64,000 bases of DNA from Isoetes taiwanensis (lineage: Eukaryota > Streptophyta > Lycopodiopsida > Isoetales > Isoetaceae): positions 684,001 to 748,000 of the forward strand of contig JAJEKV010000145.1 in the NCBI GenBank assembly GCA_021234155.1. The letters are read 5' to 3'. The notes beneath the pieces were generated by a model. It saw nothing but the letters and a program-made list of their open reading frames with translations, ran no database searches and was not told the origin of the DNA. The position numbers and the translations under genes are program-made. Numbering within the stretch: position 1 is the stretch's first letter; each line of letters opens with the position of its first letter. Below, piece after piece: positions 27,990 to 40,000 of this stretch.

Positions 27990-30035
27990 AAGGTAAATAT
28001 TTGCTTCTGGCTTTTTGCTTCTTTGGTGGCAACTAGCCACATGAATTTTGCTTATATAGACACGTAATTAAGAAAAAAAGTGGCATTATGCATTTTTAAT
28101 GGACATTGAAATATAAAATGCCTAATTAAACATATTTGTTGCTTTTGCAACCTTTCAAATCCTAGGATTATGGTGCTACATTACATTATCATATAATCAT
28201 ATATTATTGATTGAGCCATTGGTGGCTTAATTATAATGAATTTTGACTATAAACAATGGGTTTGCATAGATAGACTCATGTAATTTGCCCGCGAAGAATC
28301 GCGTGCATAAAAAAGAGCGAAAATGCTAACTTTAGCGGAAAAGAAATGCCACGTTAAATTGCTCTAAAATGAATCAATATGGCCCTTTTTGCAAATCGAT
28401 CTTTTGGACGACTTTGGGCACATTATTTTCAAAGTTTTATGTCGTTTATTTGGTAGTAGCAAGTTAGCATTTTGTAACCATAGGCTTTAGTAATTATTCA
28501 TTGGGGTTTAGAACTTCTATTCCTATATTTTACAATAATTAATATGGAATTGAATATATATTGACAAAGTATGCAAACTTTTTTTTTTTTATCGTGATCT
28601 TGCTTTTCCTTTGATGGAACTTAATGTGTAATATCCCCACCCTTCCTCGACCCTCATCCACATTGCTTCTCGAAAGATGTTCAAGTGGCGGCTTGGATAT
28701 CTTCATTTTTCTATTTAAACTAAAGGGTTGCATCACCTATCGGCACGAGGTCACATGTCAAACATGTTTGAAAAATTACAAGTTTAGGGGTATATGGTTT
28801 AAGACTTCAAAGGATGTAACATGCATCTTATAAATGGAGCATGCAGTACTATGTCATCATACCACTCTAGGGGTTTGGGAGACATGTTTAGATAGGATAC
28901 TATCATGAGTGTATCAAGCATCTTTCAAGGATAGACACAATTCAAAGGGATTTCTTAGAAATAGTTCGGTTCATGACCTTGGATCTTATGTCGGGATAAC
29001 CTTTGCCCCAAAGCCCTTATGCGGGAACAGGGTTGGCGAACCCAGCTAGGTAGAGCCACTTCCGCCTGCCTTCGTCATGTGCTCCGATTGAACCTTACTT
29101 CTAGGTAATGGTCGAGGGGAGGAAAATTCAGCATTAGAAGGTTCATAGAACCATGTGCCATAATCCCAAGCCTAAGATCACAAGTGCTAACATCATAGGC
29201 CTACGAAACACATCATAACATATATTTTTGGATTTAAGATGGGCTGAAATGGGCGTATGTTCCTCCATCAAAACAATTGAGTAAATAGAATGATAGCACA
29301 CTTATATTGCAATATCTACTAATAAGACCTACACTTGATTTGATGTGCGATCTTCCACATAGCCAATAGCTTTGAACTGTATAGACACTATTACATCTAT
29401 AGACACAATACCATTTAATGCTTTTAACTCCAACTACAAGCTTATTACGTCTACCATACCACCGTCCCATGACTAATGCCGGCATCGGCCAGAACTTACG
29501 TTCTAGTGGAGGTTTTTATATTTTGACAAAGGCAAGTAATACATGTAGCATTTACATGTACATTGGGTAGCATTGGGTCTCGGAAACATGCTGGGGTTCA
29601 ATTCCATGCACTCAAATTTTTTGTTGTTTGACTCATAATTTGTAGCTAAAGTTCAAATCTCACATTCAAAGTTTTTGCTGTTTAAAACTGCTTAAGGTTT
29701 TTACTGTTTAAGGCTGGGCCAATGAAGGTCAAAAGATGGGCTAATGAAGGTCAAAAGGTGGGTGTTTGAAGGGCATTTATGGTTCATTGTAGGGCATTTG
29801 GTGGGCTATTAAAAGTTATTAATGGTCGTTTGGGGTCAAAATAATCCTCTGCCTTAAAATTTTGGTAGCGGGTGTCAAATTTTCAAAATGTTTGGTGTGT
29901 GGTATTAGATTAAAGGTAAATTTCTACACATTTGAGATTTGAAAACTTTAAACCCCTTATAATAATGTTCTTTCCTTAAGTGGACGCTTCGTAGGCACTA
30001 CACTAAATATATTCTTTACATTGTTATAAACTGTT
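27990..30035. other. No recognisable gene
   Basis: AT-rich sequence without long open frames. At 29700-29830 there is a G/T-rich passage with short repeats ('ggtcaaaagatgggctaatgaaggtcaaaaggtggg'-like, broken here into short motifs). No family assignment can be made. Confidence 0.4.
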
Positions 30036-30040
30036 TGAAG

Positions 30041-30155
30041 GGTTTGAGGAGGAGATTCTAGCTTGCTTCTGGAGAGATCTAGGCCATCGAATCCCGAGAG
30101 GTTTGAGGAGGAGATTCTGTCTTCTGGGGAGATCTAGGCCGTCGAAATCCTGCCG
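30041..30155 (+). repeat. Tandem duplication in the probable 5' UTR of the allantoin synthase gene
   Basis: Two imperfect units of about 57 bp start at 30041 and 30100. Each has 'ggtttgaggaggagattct', 'gagatctaggcc' and 'tcgaa'. The second ends about 40 bases before the start codon at 30196. Confidence 0.7.
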
Positions 30156-30195
30156 CATATAGGCCTTGCTCCTTGTTGTCCATTGTCATTTAGCT

Positions 30196-31994
30196 ATGGA
30201 GGTTTCGCTCAACTTCAACTACCAGGACTGGCTTGCATGCTGCGGCAGTCTTCAGTTTGCAGCTGAGATGGTTAAAATTGGGCCCTTTACAAACACGGAA
30301 GAGGCACTTCTTGCATCGCAGAGATCTGGTGGAATAAGGTAACCTCCCTAATGTTTTTTACATTTTTCCTTGTTTTTATTATAAAACTGTTTCTGCTAGG
30401 TGAATATTCCAGGATGGCTGGAAGCCTTTGCCGCACATCCTCGCATTGGGGACTTGAATTTGAAGAGTCTTCCAAGCTCAGAGTACGGCCACATGCTGCA
30501 ATTGTTTTTTTGATGCTTAGAATGGTAATATGGGTACAAAGTCTATTAGATCACAGCCAATTTGTAACGCCCCTAATTCGGCTCATGTGGCGTCTTCATG
30601 TAATGACCTTGTGTTCTAAAACAGTAATCGCCTTGTGTTCTATAGTGCCATTCTTATCAAGAAAATGTTCTTTTGTTTTTTCTTTTCAATGAAGTTCCTG
30701 CCTTTTCACACCTTATGCTCAAATGGACTTTCAATGCTTATAGATTGAAAACTAAAGTTACTTAATTGATTGTCTACTGCTTTTTCTTATATAGTGGCCA
30801 CTTCACACAGTAATTGATTCTTTGAGGTTGTACCCCTTATAGATAATCAATTTTTTGTTATAACTGTTCTGAAGTTATGGGGATCTTTTTGTATCTTGAC
30901 TTGGCATAATATGTTTCAACAATGCAGTTGGTGCAAAGGAGAACAATCAACTGCATTGAAGAGTGCAGATGATAATATTCTTCAGGTATGTTTTTGTTGA
31001 ATTGCAATAGAGATGCCTGTCTTCAGTATGCCGTTATTAATTAGTAAGTACCTCATGAGCATATAGGAACTGGCAGAATTGAACAGGCAATATGAGGCCA
31101 GATTTGGGTTTGTATTTCTAGTATGTGCAACAGGCAAAACTAGTGCTGAGATACTACCAATTTTGAAGGTCTTCACTGACTCCTTAAAGCTAATATTTTA
31201 TCAATATTAGTGAGATTTTATGATGCCAATGCTTTGCTTCTTATGATTTAGGGACGTCTACTAAATAAACCAGTAGATGAGCTTCAAGTTGCAGCTTCTG
31301 AGCAACAAAAGATCACAGAGCTACGAATTCATAAGCTTATAGCATCCAAATTTTCTCCTCATGAAGGTTACAGTACTGCTTCACAATATTCAACTGGTAT
31401 GGCACTTGACCAATCTAAGTTTCAGAAAGAAGTTTGTTAAAAGTCTGTTAGACTGGATACTTGATGACATTGATTTTAGGTTCTCGCTGCAGATGTGACT
31501 GAACAAGATTGAGGCACATGTTTCTTGGTCAGAAAGAAGCAACTCTTTTAATGTTAAGGATGGTGTAAGTGCAAGCCAAGAAAGGAATGCTTCAAAGACG
31601 CAATTGGCAACACTACCAACAGGGCCTCAATAACCACCCATGCACTGGATGTGTCCTTGGGACGACCAGCTGCAGGATTAGATATTACACTTGAAAAGTG
31701 GGAATCTTCAGATGTAGGTGGTGGATGGAAGCATGTTGGCAGCTCAGCCACAGATAACGATGGTAGATGTGGTCAGTTAATGGCTGTTTCAGAGATTGTT
31801 GCTGCTGGCCAGTATAAATTAACCTTTAAAACCAATGAATACTTTCAAAGAACTAAAAATGCGGGAGCAACTGACTGGTTCTATCCAGTTATATCTATCA
31901 TATTTGACATCAAACCTCACCAACAACGTGAACACTTTCATGTCCCTATTTTTGTTATCTCCATACTCATTTTACTACATATCGAGGAAGTTGA
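30196..31994 (+). CDS. TTL: Bifunctional allantoin synthase (OHCU decarboxylase / HIU hydrolase), six exons
   Basis: The product converts 5-hydroxyisourate via OHCU to (S)-allantoin in purine catabolism; plant orthologues are peroxisomal. Exons read from GT/AG sites: 30196-30338, 30400-30482, 30928-30985, 31067-31168, 31252-31396, 31493-31994. N-terminal OHCU decarboxylase: DWLACCGS, WLEAFAAHPRIGD (catalytic His), DWCKGEQSTAL (Glu-Gln), FGFVFLVCATGKTSAEILP. C-terminal transthyretin-like HIU hydrolase: ITTHALDVSLGRPAAG, SSATDNDGRCG, REHFHVP and terminal YRGS-stop. Frames slip at the end of exon 1 (before a lost 'WWN'-like motif), near 31512, at 31633, and twice between 31940 and 31985; the first three lie beside CAG/CTG. 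The PTS2-like nonapeptide of the Arabidopsis linker is not visible. Either a real gene with consensus errors (preferred) or a recent pseudogene. Confidence 0.85.
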
Positions 31995-32520
31995 AGTTGT
32001 ATTGCCCCAATTTGGAGATGAAAATGGAGGATATCTTTCACGTTCATTCTGTAGAGCACAACAAATCTGGAACAGCAGGCTCAGAACTAGGAGAAGCTTT
32101 TGATCGTTTTAGCTTCTAATTATGTTTATCTAGGCACAAAAATAAAATAGAGCTTGCATATTTAATATCTTTGCAAGATTATGACGTTGCAGTGCAAGAT
32201 AACAAGGAGATAAACATCTTAGTAGCCATTTGTGTATGATATGGTCTAGGGGAGGGTGCCCACTATCAATGCAGTGCCCACCTACTGTGCAGCCCAATCT
32301 CGCTCCCCTGCCCACATACTTTGCAACCATCAATTCCTTTTTCCTTGTCCACTTGTTGCTTCTGATGCCTGTAATTTTGCCCATGTGAAAGCCATCTTCA
32401 AGAGCTTTCTTTTGGTATTCGTTGGTACCCCTAGAAATCTTCAAGAACAATTGGCATGCACTTGATGCGCAGTGGATGGGAAATCGTCAAAAACAATTGC
32501 ATGACATGCACTTATGCACA
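31995..32520. other. 3' flank of the allantoin synthase gene; non-coding
   Basis: Probably 3' UTR followed by low-similarity repeat DNA ('gtgcccactatcaatgcagtg', 'gtgcccacctactgtgcag' near 32260-32290). No conserved frame. Confidence 0.4.
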
Positions 32521-32569
32521 GTGGATGGGCATTTGGTGCAGGAAGAGTGGATGGGCATTTGGTGCGGGA
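32518..32569. repeat. Short tandem repeat, two units of about 26 bp
   Basis: The motif 'gtggatgggcatttggtgc' followed by 'aggaaga' or 'gggaaga' occurs twice in a row. A related 'cagtggatggg' lies at 32471. Confidence 0.75.
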
Positions 32570-32847
32570 AGATGGGCAGACAACCTACACAAATTTGAAG
32601 GTTCCAACATTTTCTCAAGAACTTCAAATAGTTCTAAATTGTTCAGAGATTGATATGAGCTTGTCCTCTTTCCAAAATTGACGTGGACGTCTAGAGTAAT
32701 GGAGTAAGTTCAAGTGGGGATATATTGACCTAATGAATCTAACTAATGGCGGTGGATCCCTAGCTCGAATTAATAAATATCCCTTGTTATTTAGGGACAA
32801 TAGGCATACATGTCATAAATATTAGATTGCATAGAATGCCAGAGCAA

Positions 32848-33114
32848 TCATGCCGGATTGGTCGAAACTCCAAGTTTATCAGCGACTTTTGGAGGTTGGT
32901 GCTCCAAATGATATACGCTTGGCCTTACGAAACCTGCCTCCAACAAATCCTTTAGCCGAGCCTTAAGCTCTAACACCTCAAGCTTTGCGACCTTATATGG
33001 CAGCTTCATCATCAGGTTAGCGTCTCGAACGAGTTTAATCGCACGTTTCACCTCACGCCATGAATGGCTACCGAAAGGTGAAAATTCTGTGTTGAAGCAG
33101 CTGTCATAGCACAC
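32848..33114 (-). pseudogene. Ty3/gypsy reverse-transcriptase scrap
   Basis: The minus frame includes MMKLPYKVAKLEVLELKARL and KDLLEAGFVRPS. This matches the N-terminal RT segment of plant gypsy pol, where the consensus resembles 'APYRM...EL.ELK.QL.DLL..GFIRPS'. The rest of pol is absent and the frame after 'RPSVYHLEHQ' is unrelated. Confidence 0.7.
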
Positions 33115-33329
33115 TCACAGAGAGCGACAAATTCTGGGCAACCTTTGCAGCCTACCTGTTGAAATCAAGAATTTCTGATGTAGAAAAAAACTCTCAGAAA
33201 GATTACCGGTCAAAAACCATCATATTTTCCAACTGAAAACCAGGTTTTTGTATAATGCTTCGACCTAGCTTAAATTATGTAGGAAATATTAGACTATGTG
33301 TGCCAAGGTAAGGTTATCGGTCTGGGCGA

Positions 33330-33495
33330 GGCCGATAATCAAAAATGCGTGACCTCGGTTGTACGTCCGAGGCAGATATTTGGCACGTATAACAAAAAAT
33401 GCGTGGCCCGAGGTTATGCGTCAGAGGGCGGATATTTGGCATGTAAAGGCGGTTTACGTGCCAAAATATAACCGAGGTCACGCATTTTTATTAGC
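33330..33495. repeat. Direct-plus-inverted repeat, hairpin-forming
   Basis: A module of 'aaaaatgcgtgacctcgg', 'gatatttggcacgta' (33342-33390) is repeated directly at 33395-33447 ('aaaaatgcgtggcccgagg', 'gatatttggcatgta'). It is then inverted at 33459-33492 ('tacgtgccaaaatat', 'ccgaggtcacgcattttta'). The second and third modules can pair into a long stem. It resembles a small foldback MITE, with no coding capacity. Confidence 0.7.
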
Positions 33496-33523
33496 GCGGC
33501 GAACCAATAACCACCTTATCGGA

Positions 33524-33640
33524 CTTATATGGGTGGAATACTACTAATAATTAGTTATCAGTCCTCCAGTACTAATAACTACTTATATGGGTGGAATACT
33601 ACTAATAATTAGTTATCAGTCCTCCAGTACTAATAACTAA
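33524..33640. repeat. Exact tandem duplication, 58-bp unit x2
   Basis: The unit from 'cttatatgggtggaatac' to 'gtactaataacta' starts at 33524 and 33582 and appears identical in both copies. The lack of divergence points to a very recent duplication. Confidence 0.9.
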
Positions 33641-34355
33641 CTATCAGTACTCCTCCATAATAATAATTAAAAAACTAGGACTCTCATTTACACATTTTGT
33701 TTCATACCTTTTGCTTCATCTTTCTTCACTCTTTTGTCTTGTACTTTGCTTCCACCACCACCAAAATTACTATGATCCAAAATTACTATGCTCCAAATTT
33801 ACTTTTGCTCCTGCTGCCAACAGTTCCAGATTTACGAGATTTTTTTACTTCCAAATTTGAGATTTACTTCCAAATTTATTTTGCCACCCAGATTTCAAAG
33901 AAGCAGGCTTGAAACGGAAAGCCTAAATAGGAAGAAATTGAAACGATTCACTGAATGAAAGAGACAAGAAATTTCCAGTTTCCAGTGGACTCACTTTCCT
34001 AGGCCGTAAAACCTGCGGTGCGGCCAGAAAACACTCCAGCCGGCCAGTTACCAGGCACATAACATCTGGAAATTCCAGATTAAGAGGACACCTGGAATAA
34101 CGTTAAGCCCAACTACATTCTAAACAGTTTCCTTGAAGCAACTACTATTTGAAGTTCAGCTGTTCATATGTCAGGCTGTTATAACATGTAATCTAGAATA
34201 GTTGGTGGAACCTTAAAGAGGAGACAAAGGAGATCCAGGTGCATTTCCAAATGTACACGCATAATAAAAGTACAGTGAACAGATTTACATGACTTCACAT
34301 ACATATATTACAGTGGACATAAATTTCAACAAATGACATAGCCTAAATGGCCTTA

Positions 34356-36812
34356 TTAAGAGATATATGCTTTTGCAAGTTCATCAAAGTTGCATACGTC
34401 CTTTGTTCTTGGGCATGTAATTACACCTGCATTTGCCCTTGCCATTTCCTCAAGAGCCTGTGCATAGAGACCCCCAATTAGTCCAAAAATGGCTCCCAGC
34501 AAGAATTAAGATCATTACCTTTCTACTGTACACATAGCCATTTGGTAGGACTAAAGGTGGATTGTCCTCATTCATCAACTCCTTCGTTATATAGCAGACA
34601 AGCTTGGAATGTATGTGCTTTGCAAATGGAAGCGGGTCTGCTAATTGCCTAAAAGTGTCTTGTGATAATGGGTCCTCCTTCGCATTTACACCCAGGTTCA
34701 TGGCCAAATCTTGTGATCGTTAAGGAAAAGGAACAAAAAATGAATCAACAAAAGACAACACTTAGAAATAAGGGAGAGGGATACGGTGTTTTCAATGCAG
34801 ATAAACCAGCTTGAAGATGAATGTGAAGAGATGGTTCAACAGTCATCCCATACAGTTTACAAAATTCTTGCTTGAACTGTTGTACTAAATTTTCCCATTG
34901 CTTTGCATCAAAAGGGTCTGCATCAAGTTACATTTGGTATCAACTCCATCATGAAACAGAGCACCATAAAAGTCAAATTTACCTTGTAACTTTCACAATC
35001 AGTATTGCTTTTAAAGGCAAGAGTTGCCATTGCTTGCTGCAACTCTTTCATATCAGTACTTCCCCATGCAGCCAAGTGCTTGCGTGCATACAAAATTGCA
35101 TCCATCATTTTCTCAGTCGGACAAATTCAATAAATTCTTGTAGCCTAAGCTTGAATTCAAGCTTACTCTGCATTGCAGATCATTCAGATTCAGAAAGACG
35201 GAATTTGCAAAAGTTGGGAATAAAACTACCCATCTACTTACCTTCGTTTTCTTTTAGCCGACTTATTTTCAGCACACCAGGCAAGTGCCTCTGAGCAATC
35301 CCTATTCCTTAAGGCTTGTATTACTTTCCGAGCATCCAAAAATATGTCTATGTCAACAAAGTCCTGCCACCAAAAAAGTTCCCTGTCTATAGATAGATAC
35401 CAAAACCAGATTAAGAAGAATAGTTGTACAAAATTAAAGTAAAAATACCTCGACGTCAGCAGATTCTGCTAGCTTCAGCGCAGTATCATAATAAGAACAA
35501 CGAAGCATGTAGTCAACTAAAATTCTATTGACTCTCATATTTGTCCACTTTGTTTGATAGTTGTTATCCCCAAGTCTAAACATGTTTAGGTAGTCTAATC
35601 TGGCTCGAGATCTTTGAACTTGTAGCTGTTCATTTTTGTTACTTTCGTCCAGCTGTAAGAAACATAACCATATCCTGTAGCATGTCACCATATACTCACC
35701 CAAGCTCCAAATAGTTTCTACAATGCTAAGGCTTTTGAGACCTTTATGTCAAGTACATCAATTTTTGAACTTAGCATAAACACAACTCATAAGTTTTGTC
35801 ATTCACAACAATATGCTGAAATCTATCATAAAATTTTCACCTGGATGCATCTACCATGTCATTCACAACAATATGCTGAAATCTATCATAAAATTTTCAC
35901 CTGGATGCATCTATCATGTGTTATGAAAACTTTTAGCAACAAGTGCACCAGTAGAGGAGCATGGACCCAAAAGTTAAAGCATCTCCGAATGTCCAAGCAT
36001 TTGGAACATATTTAGTGCCAAATTACATAAAGCTATTGCTATTATGTAAAAAAGAACACTCTTGCTGCTGCTGTTATTTGACCAATTATTCTTTAGCAAA
36101 AATGCCCCATCTGTGGATTGACATAATTGATATGCGGCATTTGTGCGGCTCCAGTTTCTTGAGATGCATAGCTGCAATACCAGACACCTCGACTGCACAC
36201 CCTGTTTGAATTTGAAGGGGGCTTTCAAGTGCATGCATCCTTTCCAAGCAAAAGTTTTCCTCCTATGTCAGCTGCCTAGTTGTCAAATAATACTCCTCAG
36301 TTAGGCATACAGTAGCCTACTTGATCCTCTGAGGCTGATGGCATGGATTATGTAAAGGACGTAAATGAATGTTCAATTGCTTAATGATAGGTCAAACATA
36401 AACTTCATGTTACATTTATAAGATAATAATTTGACATCGAATAGCAGCATAAGCTCCTACAAATCTTCAGATAGAAAAAGTAGAAAAAAAACGATGGACC
36501 AAATGAAAAAAAAAAACCCACCTTTCTCTTCAACCCTTGAAGACGGGAAACAAGGGAAGTAAGATGTTCAATAGCATCTTCCTTGGACAATTCCTTATCA
36601 ACAGCATCTGCGACTCCAGCGATGACTGCACCCACTTCTTTTTCTACTATACGGCTGCTTGCTCTGAGTGATTTCTTGAGATGCTCATAAGGGACTTTTA
36701 GAAGTTGATATTCCAACTTCAAAGCTTCCGATGTGCGATCATTAACGTGGACAGAAGGATTCAGAGCAATGGTGGGCGTAGGCACACCATTTGCTCGATT
36801 TTCATTCTCCAT
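34356..36812 (-). CDS. MAEA: MAEA/GID9-like CTLH E3 ubiquitin-ligase subunit, seven exons
   Basis: A core subunit of the GID/CTLH E3 ubiquitin ligase. Exons on the minus strand: 36812-36522, 35652-35449, 35363-35242, 35167-34983, 34917-about 34786, 34709-34519, 34457-34356. Exon 1 gives MENENRANGVPTPTIALNPS and ends LQGLKRK. The LisH region is TNMRVNRILVDYMLRCSYYD in exon 2. CTLH/CRA follows with RLQEFIEFVR, ARKHLAAWGSTDMKELQQ, QFKQEFCKLYGMT and LQAGLSALKTP. The degenerate RING has SKLVCYITKELM, LPNGYVYSRK and GVITCPRTKDVCNFDEL, ending KAYIS-stop. Order and sequence follow the Arabidopsis orthologue (At3g55070 type). Frame slips lie near 35260 (before KKTK), 35112 (before EKMMDA), the exon 5 acceptor (34917) and 34685. 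All splice sites are GT/AG, so I favour a functional gene with consensus errors. Confidence 0.88.
35797..35916. repeat. Tandem duplication, 60-bp unit x2, in MAEA intron 1
   Basis: The unit 'tgtcattcacaacaatatgc' onward to 'ggatgcatctaycat' occurs at 35797 and 35857 with a single visible difference (acc/atc). Confidence 0.9.
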
Positions 36813-36924
36813 ATCTCAGCTTGCAAATCCGGCAAGAGCTGCGAGTAAAAGTATATGCCATGTCCGTCACACATGTCGCCGCCTTAGTGGCGCTATCGTG
36901 GTAAAGAAAGAAGTTTTGTTTTCT

Positions 36925-37035
36925 GGTTGTGTGTTTTTTGGGTTGCCCCTAGGGGGGCAAACCCTCGTTCATGTGGGTATGTAGGCATATTCAGGTATAT
37001 GCCGGCATATGCCTAGCATATGCTGGTGACTGCTA
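36925..37035. repeat. Short dispersed palindromic repeat P, copy 1
   Basis: Contains 'ttttttgggttgcccctagg', then 'gcaaaccctcgtt' and 'gcatatgcctagcatatgct'. The same order recurs at 42470-42575 and, more decayed, at 43460-43500 with 43750-43790. The cores 'gcccctagggggc' and 'agcatatgct'-like are near-palindromes. It sits about 110 bp upstream of the MAEA start codon, so it may lie in its promoter. Confidence 0.7.
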
Positions 37036-37039
37036 AAAA

Positions 37040-40000
37040 CTGGCTCGACCCTGTAAATTGGCGGTGGCCAGTATGGCTGGGCGGCGGTGTGGAAACTGGG
37101 TAACCGGCACGCTAGAAAAGAAATGAGGCCTTTGTGGTGGAGCTCATATTTTGGAGCCCGGAGGTTGAGCTTGGAGCCGGAGATTGGAGCTCTAGCAAGA
37201 CATCAAATCAGGTTTTTAATCTTTTTCTTTTTACCGTTTTTTCCTTCTCTGTCCCACGCTTTGGTTGCATTGGTTGCATTCGATTTGCAGATTACGATTC
37301 GTTTTGACTTGTTTTGCTGTTGCTTCTCTAGGCCGGTAGATTAAGGCTTCTCAAGTTGCTTGCATTCTATTTGCTGTTGCTGTAGTATATTTCCTTAAGT
37401 TTACTAAATCCGAGGCAACCTGGTGCTGGATCAATCACTTTAGATTGAGGTAATACTTTTCTCTTGAGATTTCAAGCGCACTCTTACTGTGCTTTGTGAC
37501 GGCTAGAAGAAGATGTGAAACAGCTAGACGAAAGGAGTGAGAAAGATTTATGGCTATGGCGGGCAGGAAACTTGTCATTTTCAACTTCAAAATGCATATA
37601 GAGGTCTTCGACAAATTTTATGTAAGAAGATGGTGGCTATAGAAATGAAGATGGGCTTAAGTACTCCGGTTGAGCAACTCTGAGTTTGTTTTCAACCTTC
37701 ATCGCTTCTCTGTTTATCTTTGGTGTATTCTCATTGCCCATTCCGAGCAGCCTCATCCTCCATCTACGTAACATTGCAATGATAAATACTCTTGCTCTGT
37801 TGTTTCCAACGTTTTCAGATGCCTCTTTATACCCTAAATAAGAGAGCAGTACAAAGCCATGGCAAGCAAAATACCAACTTGATTACTTGCTTGAAGAAAA
37901 TGGCATGTCTTCCTACTGTTCTTTGCAGGAAAAGAGGTATTTTGCCATCACTTATTTTATTCTGAAGACCTGTACATCTTTATGCCTTTATTTGCATCAA
38001 ATATGGTTGTCTTTTGTTTTCCAAGCAGGTACTACATTATTCCTATGTCATTGCATTTTTCTCGAAATATTAAAGTCAATATGTGGAGGAGAATGGCCTC
38101 TTTTTTTAAAACTATTGCATTTTGTTCTTCCCAGTTAAACATTTTGTCAAGAACGGTAAATTTGATGAGCTATAGAGGACCTTTTAGTGGCTTATAGAGG
38201 AGCTGCAGAGGACCTTTCAGTGCTTACCTGGACAGTACGCTACTGCAGAAGCCCTTCAAACACAGATTAGCAGTACTAACCATGATAATTAATTATACCA
38301 TCTCAGATTTGATTATGACATGACATGAAGAACTCTGTTCACAAATTTAAGCTTCTATTTTTCCATCACTGCATGCATATCTTTATCATAGCTTCATAAT
38401 TATTTCCTCTCTTTTATTATCTTTCCTTAATCTACCTCTTAATCTGCCTCTTTTGTACCAGTTTGCACAAATACAGGCTTCTTTGCTTCAAAGCAATTAT
38501 GATTTCTTCAAAACCATGTGAGCAAACTTGGAGTGCCATCATTACAACCCATGGCAAACATGGACAAGGTGAGTTAGGCTGTATCATTGAGATACGAAAT
38601 GAAGTTCACTGTAATTATGTTGTTCCCGTGCCAGTTTTGCATATACACTCATAAAAGCAGTTATTTACAGGTTACGATTTGGCTTCTAGGTTGGAATTGG
38701 TGGCCGAAAATGATTGTATTCTATTAATTAAAGAAGGAAATAGGTTCGCAATTGCCACACAATGCATCAATGTACAAGGTGCAACATGCAAATTGTGTTG
38801 TCCTGTTTGCCTGATCTTTGTGTGTTTGTTTTAGTATAGTTGGGTTGTTTTCTTTTGTTAGTTTCTTGGTGTTTGTATTTGCAAATAAGCATTATGCTAA
38901 TGTTTGGTGTCCTTGCTTTTTTGCACACATACTCAACAAAAACAGCTATTGTTGTGTACTAACTACATGGTCTATGGTATTTGTGCTCAGGTTGGTCAGT
39001 CAGTGGCAGTTATCTTGCTCTATATTTTGCGACAAACGTCCTTCACCATGCTCTATGTTTTGCGGCAAACGTCCTTCACGTTCGGGTAAACCTAGGTTGA
39101 AACTTTTAGATTGTGCAGCAAACATTTATGTCACAGACTTCTACATCAAGTATGGAATGACATTTCGTTTGTGTATTTATCATCTATCATCCAAGAACAT
39201 CATAATTGTATCTATAGTTATATTCAGTGGGATGAGTTGCATCTATTGTTATGTACTACATTATGACAGTTTTTTGAGTAAGAAAGTAAGCAAACGTGTT
39301 AAAAACCTCAGATTTGCAACAACGGATGCATCAACTCTTGCTTAGAAGATTTTTAATCTTCCAGATTTTATCCATAGCAAACACAAAATGCATAGATAAG
39401 CCCATTGGAGGTGCACATGTTTGAAAAGAATACAATGAAGCACTTTCAAAGGGATGTGCTTGAAAAGATCTATCATATAATCCTTATAGATTGAAGAAAT
39501 GCTTGAAAGGGACATTTATTAGCTTATCTAAGTTTGTGTTTGAATTTTTTTCCTATGCTTTATGACAAAACAAGTATTGTGGGCCATATTGTTTTGGGCT
39601 ATATTGGTTGTATAGCATAACCATATTTGTAGTTCCGCTGAGATTTCTTGTGATAATCTCATCAGAACTACAGATAATCACAAATTTTGTCCTTTTATGT
39701 GCATTTTGTTCTTTTCGGCACCCTCTTTTACGTGGTTAAATAACCCACTGTTTGGTATATCTTCTTATCTAAATATAAAGGTTACATGCAATTTACCTCT
39801 TTGGAAAACCCTCTAGACTATTCCCAAAACATTGAATTTTGAATATAGCATTTTGGTCAAATTTTAAACAACAATTTCCATTCATAGAATATATGTGTGT
39901 CCAATGTTTGCAAAGACCTTCACATTTTTGGAAGGCTAGATGATTTGGAAATTTGAGCTCATTTTGTTCATGGATTGATAAATTGTCGGACACACATTTA

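Noticed and set aside
30351-30692. 113-codon plus frame overlapping allantoin synthase exon 2
   Set aside because: Its frame differs from the conserved exon and it reads across both splice sites into introns.
33330-33640. CRISPR-like direct repeats
   Set aside because: Only two or three copies, one inverted, with no regular spacers; the window is eukaryotic nuclear DNA.
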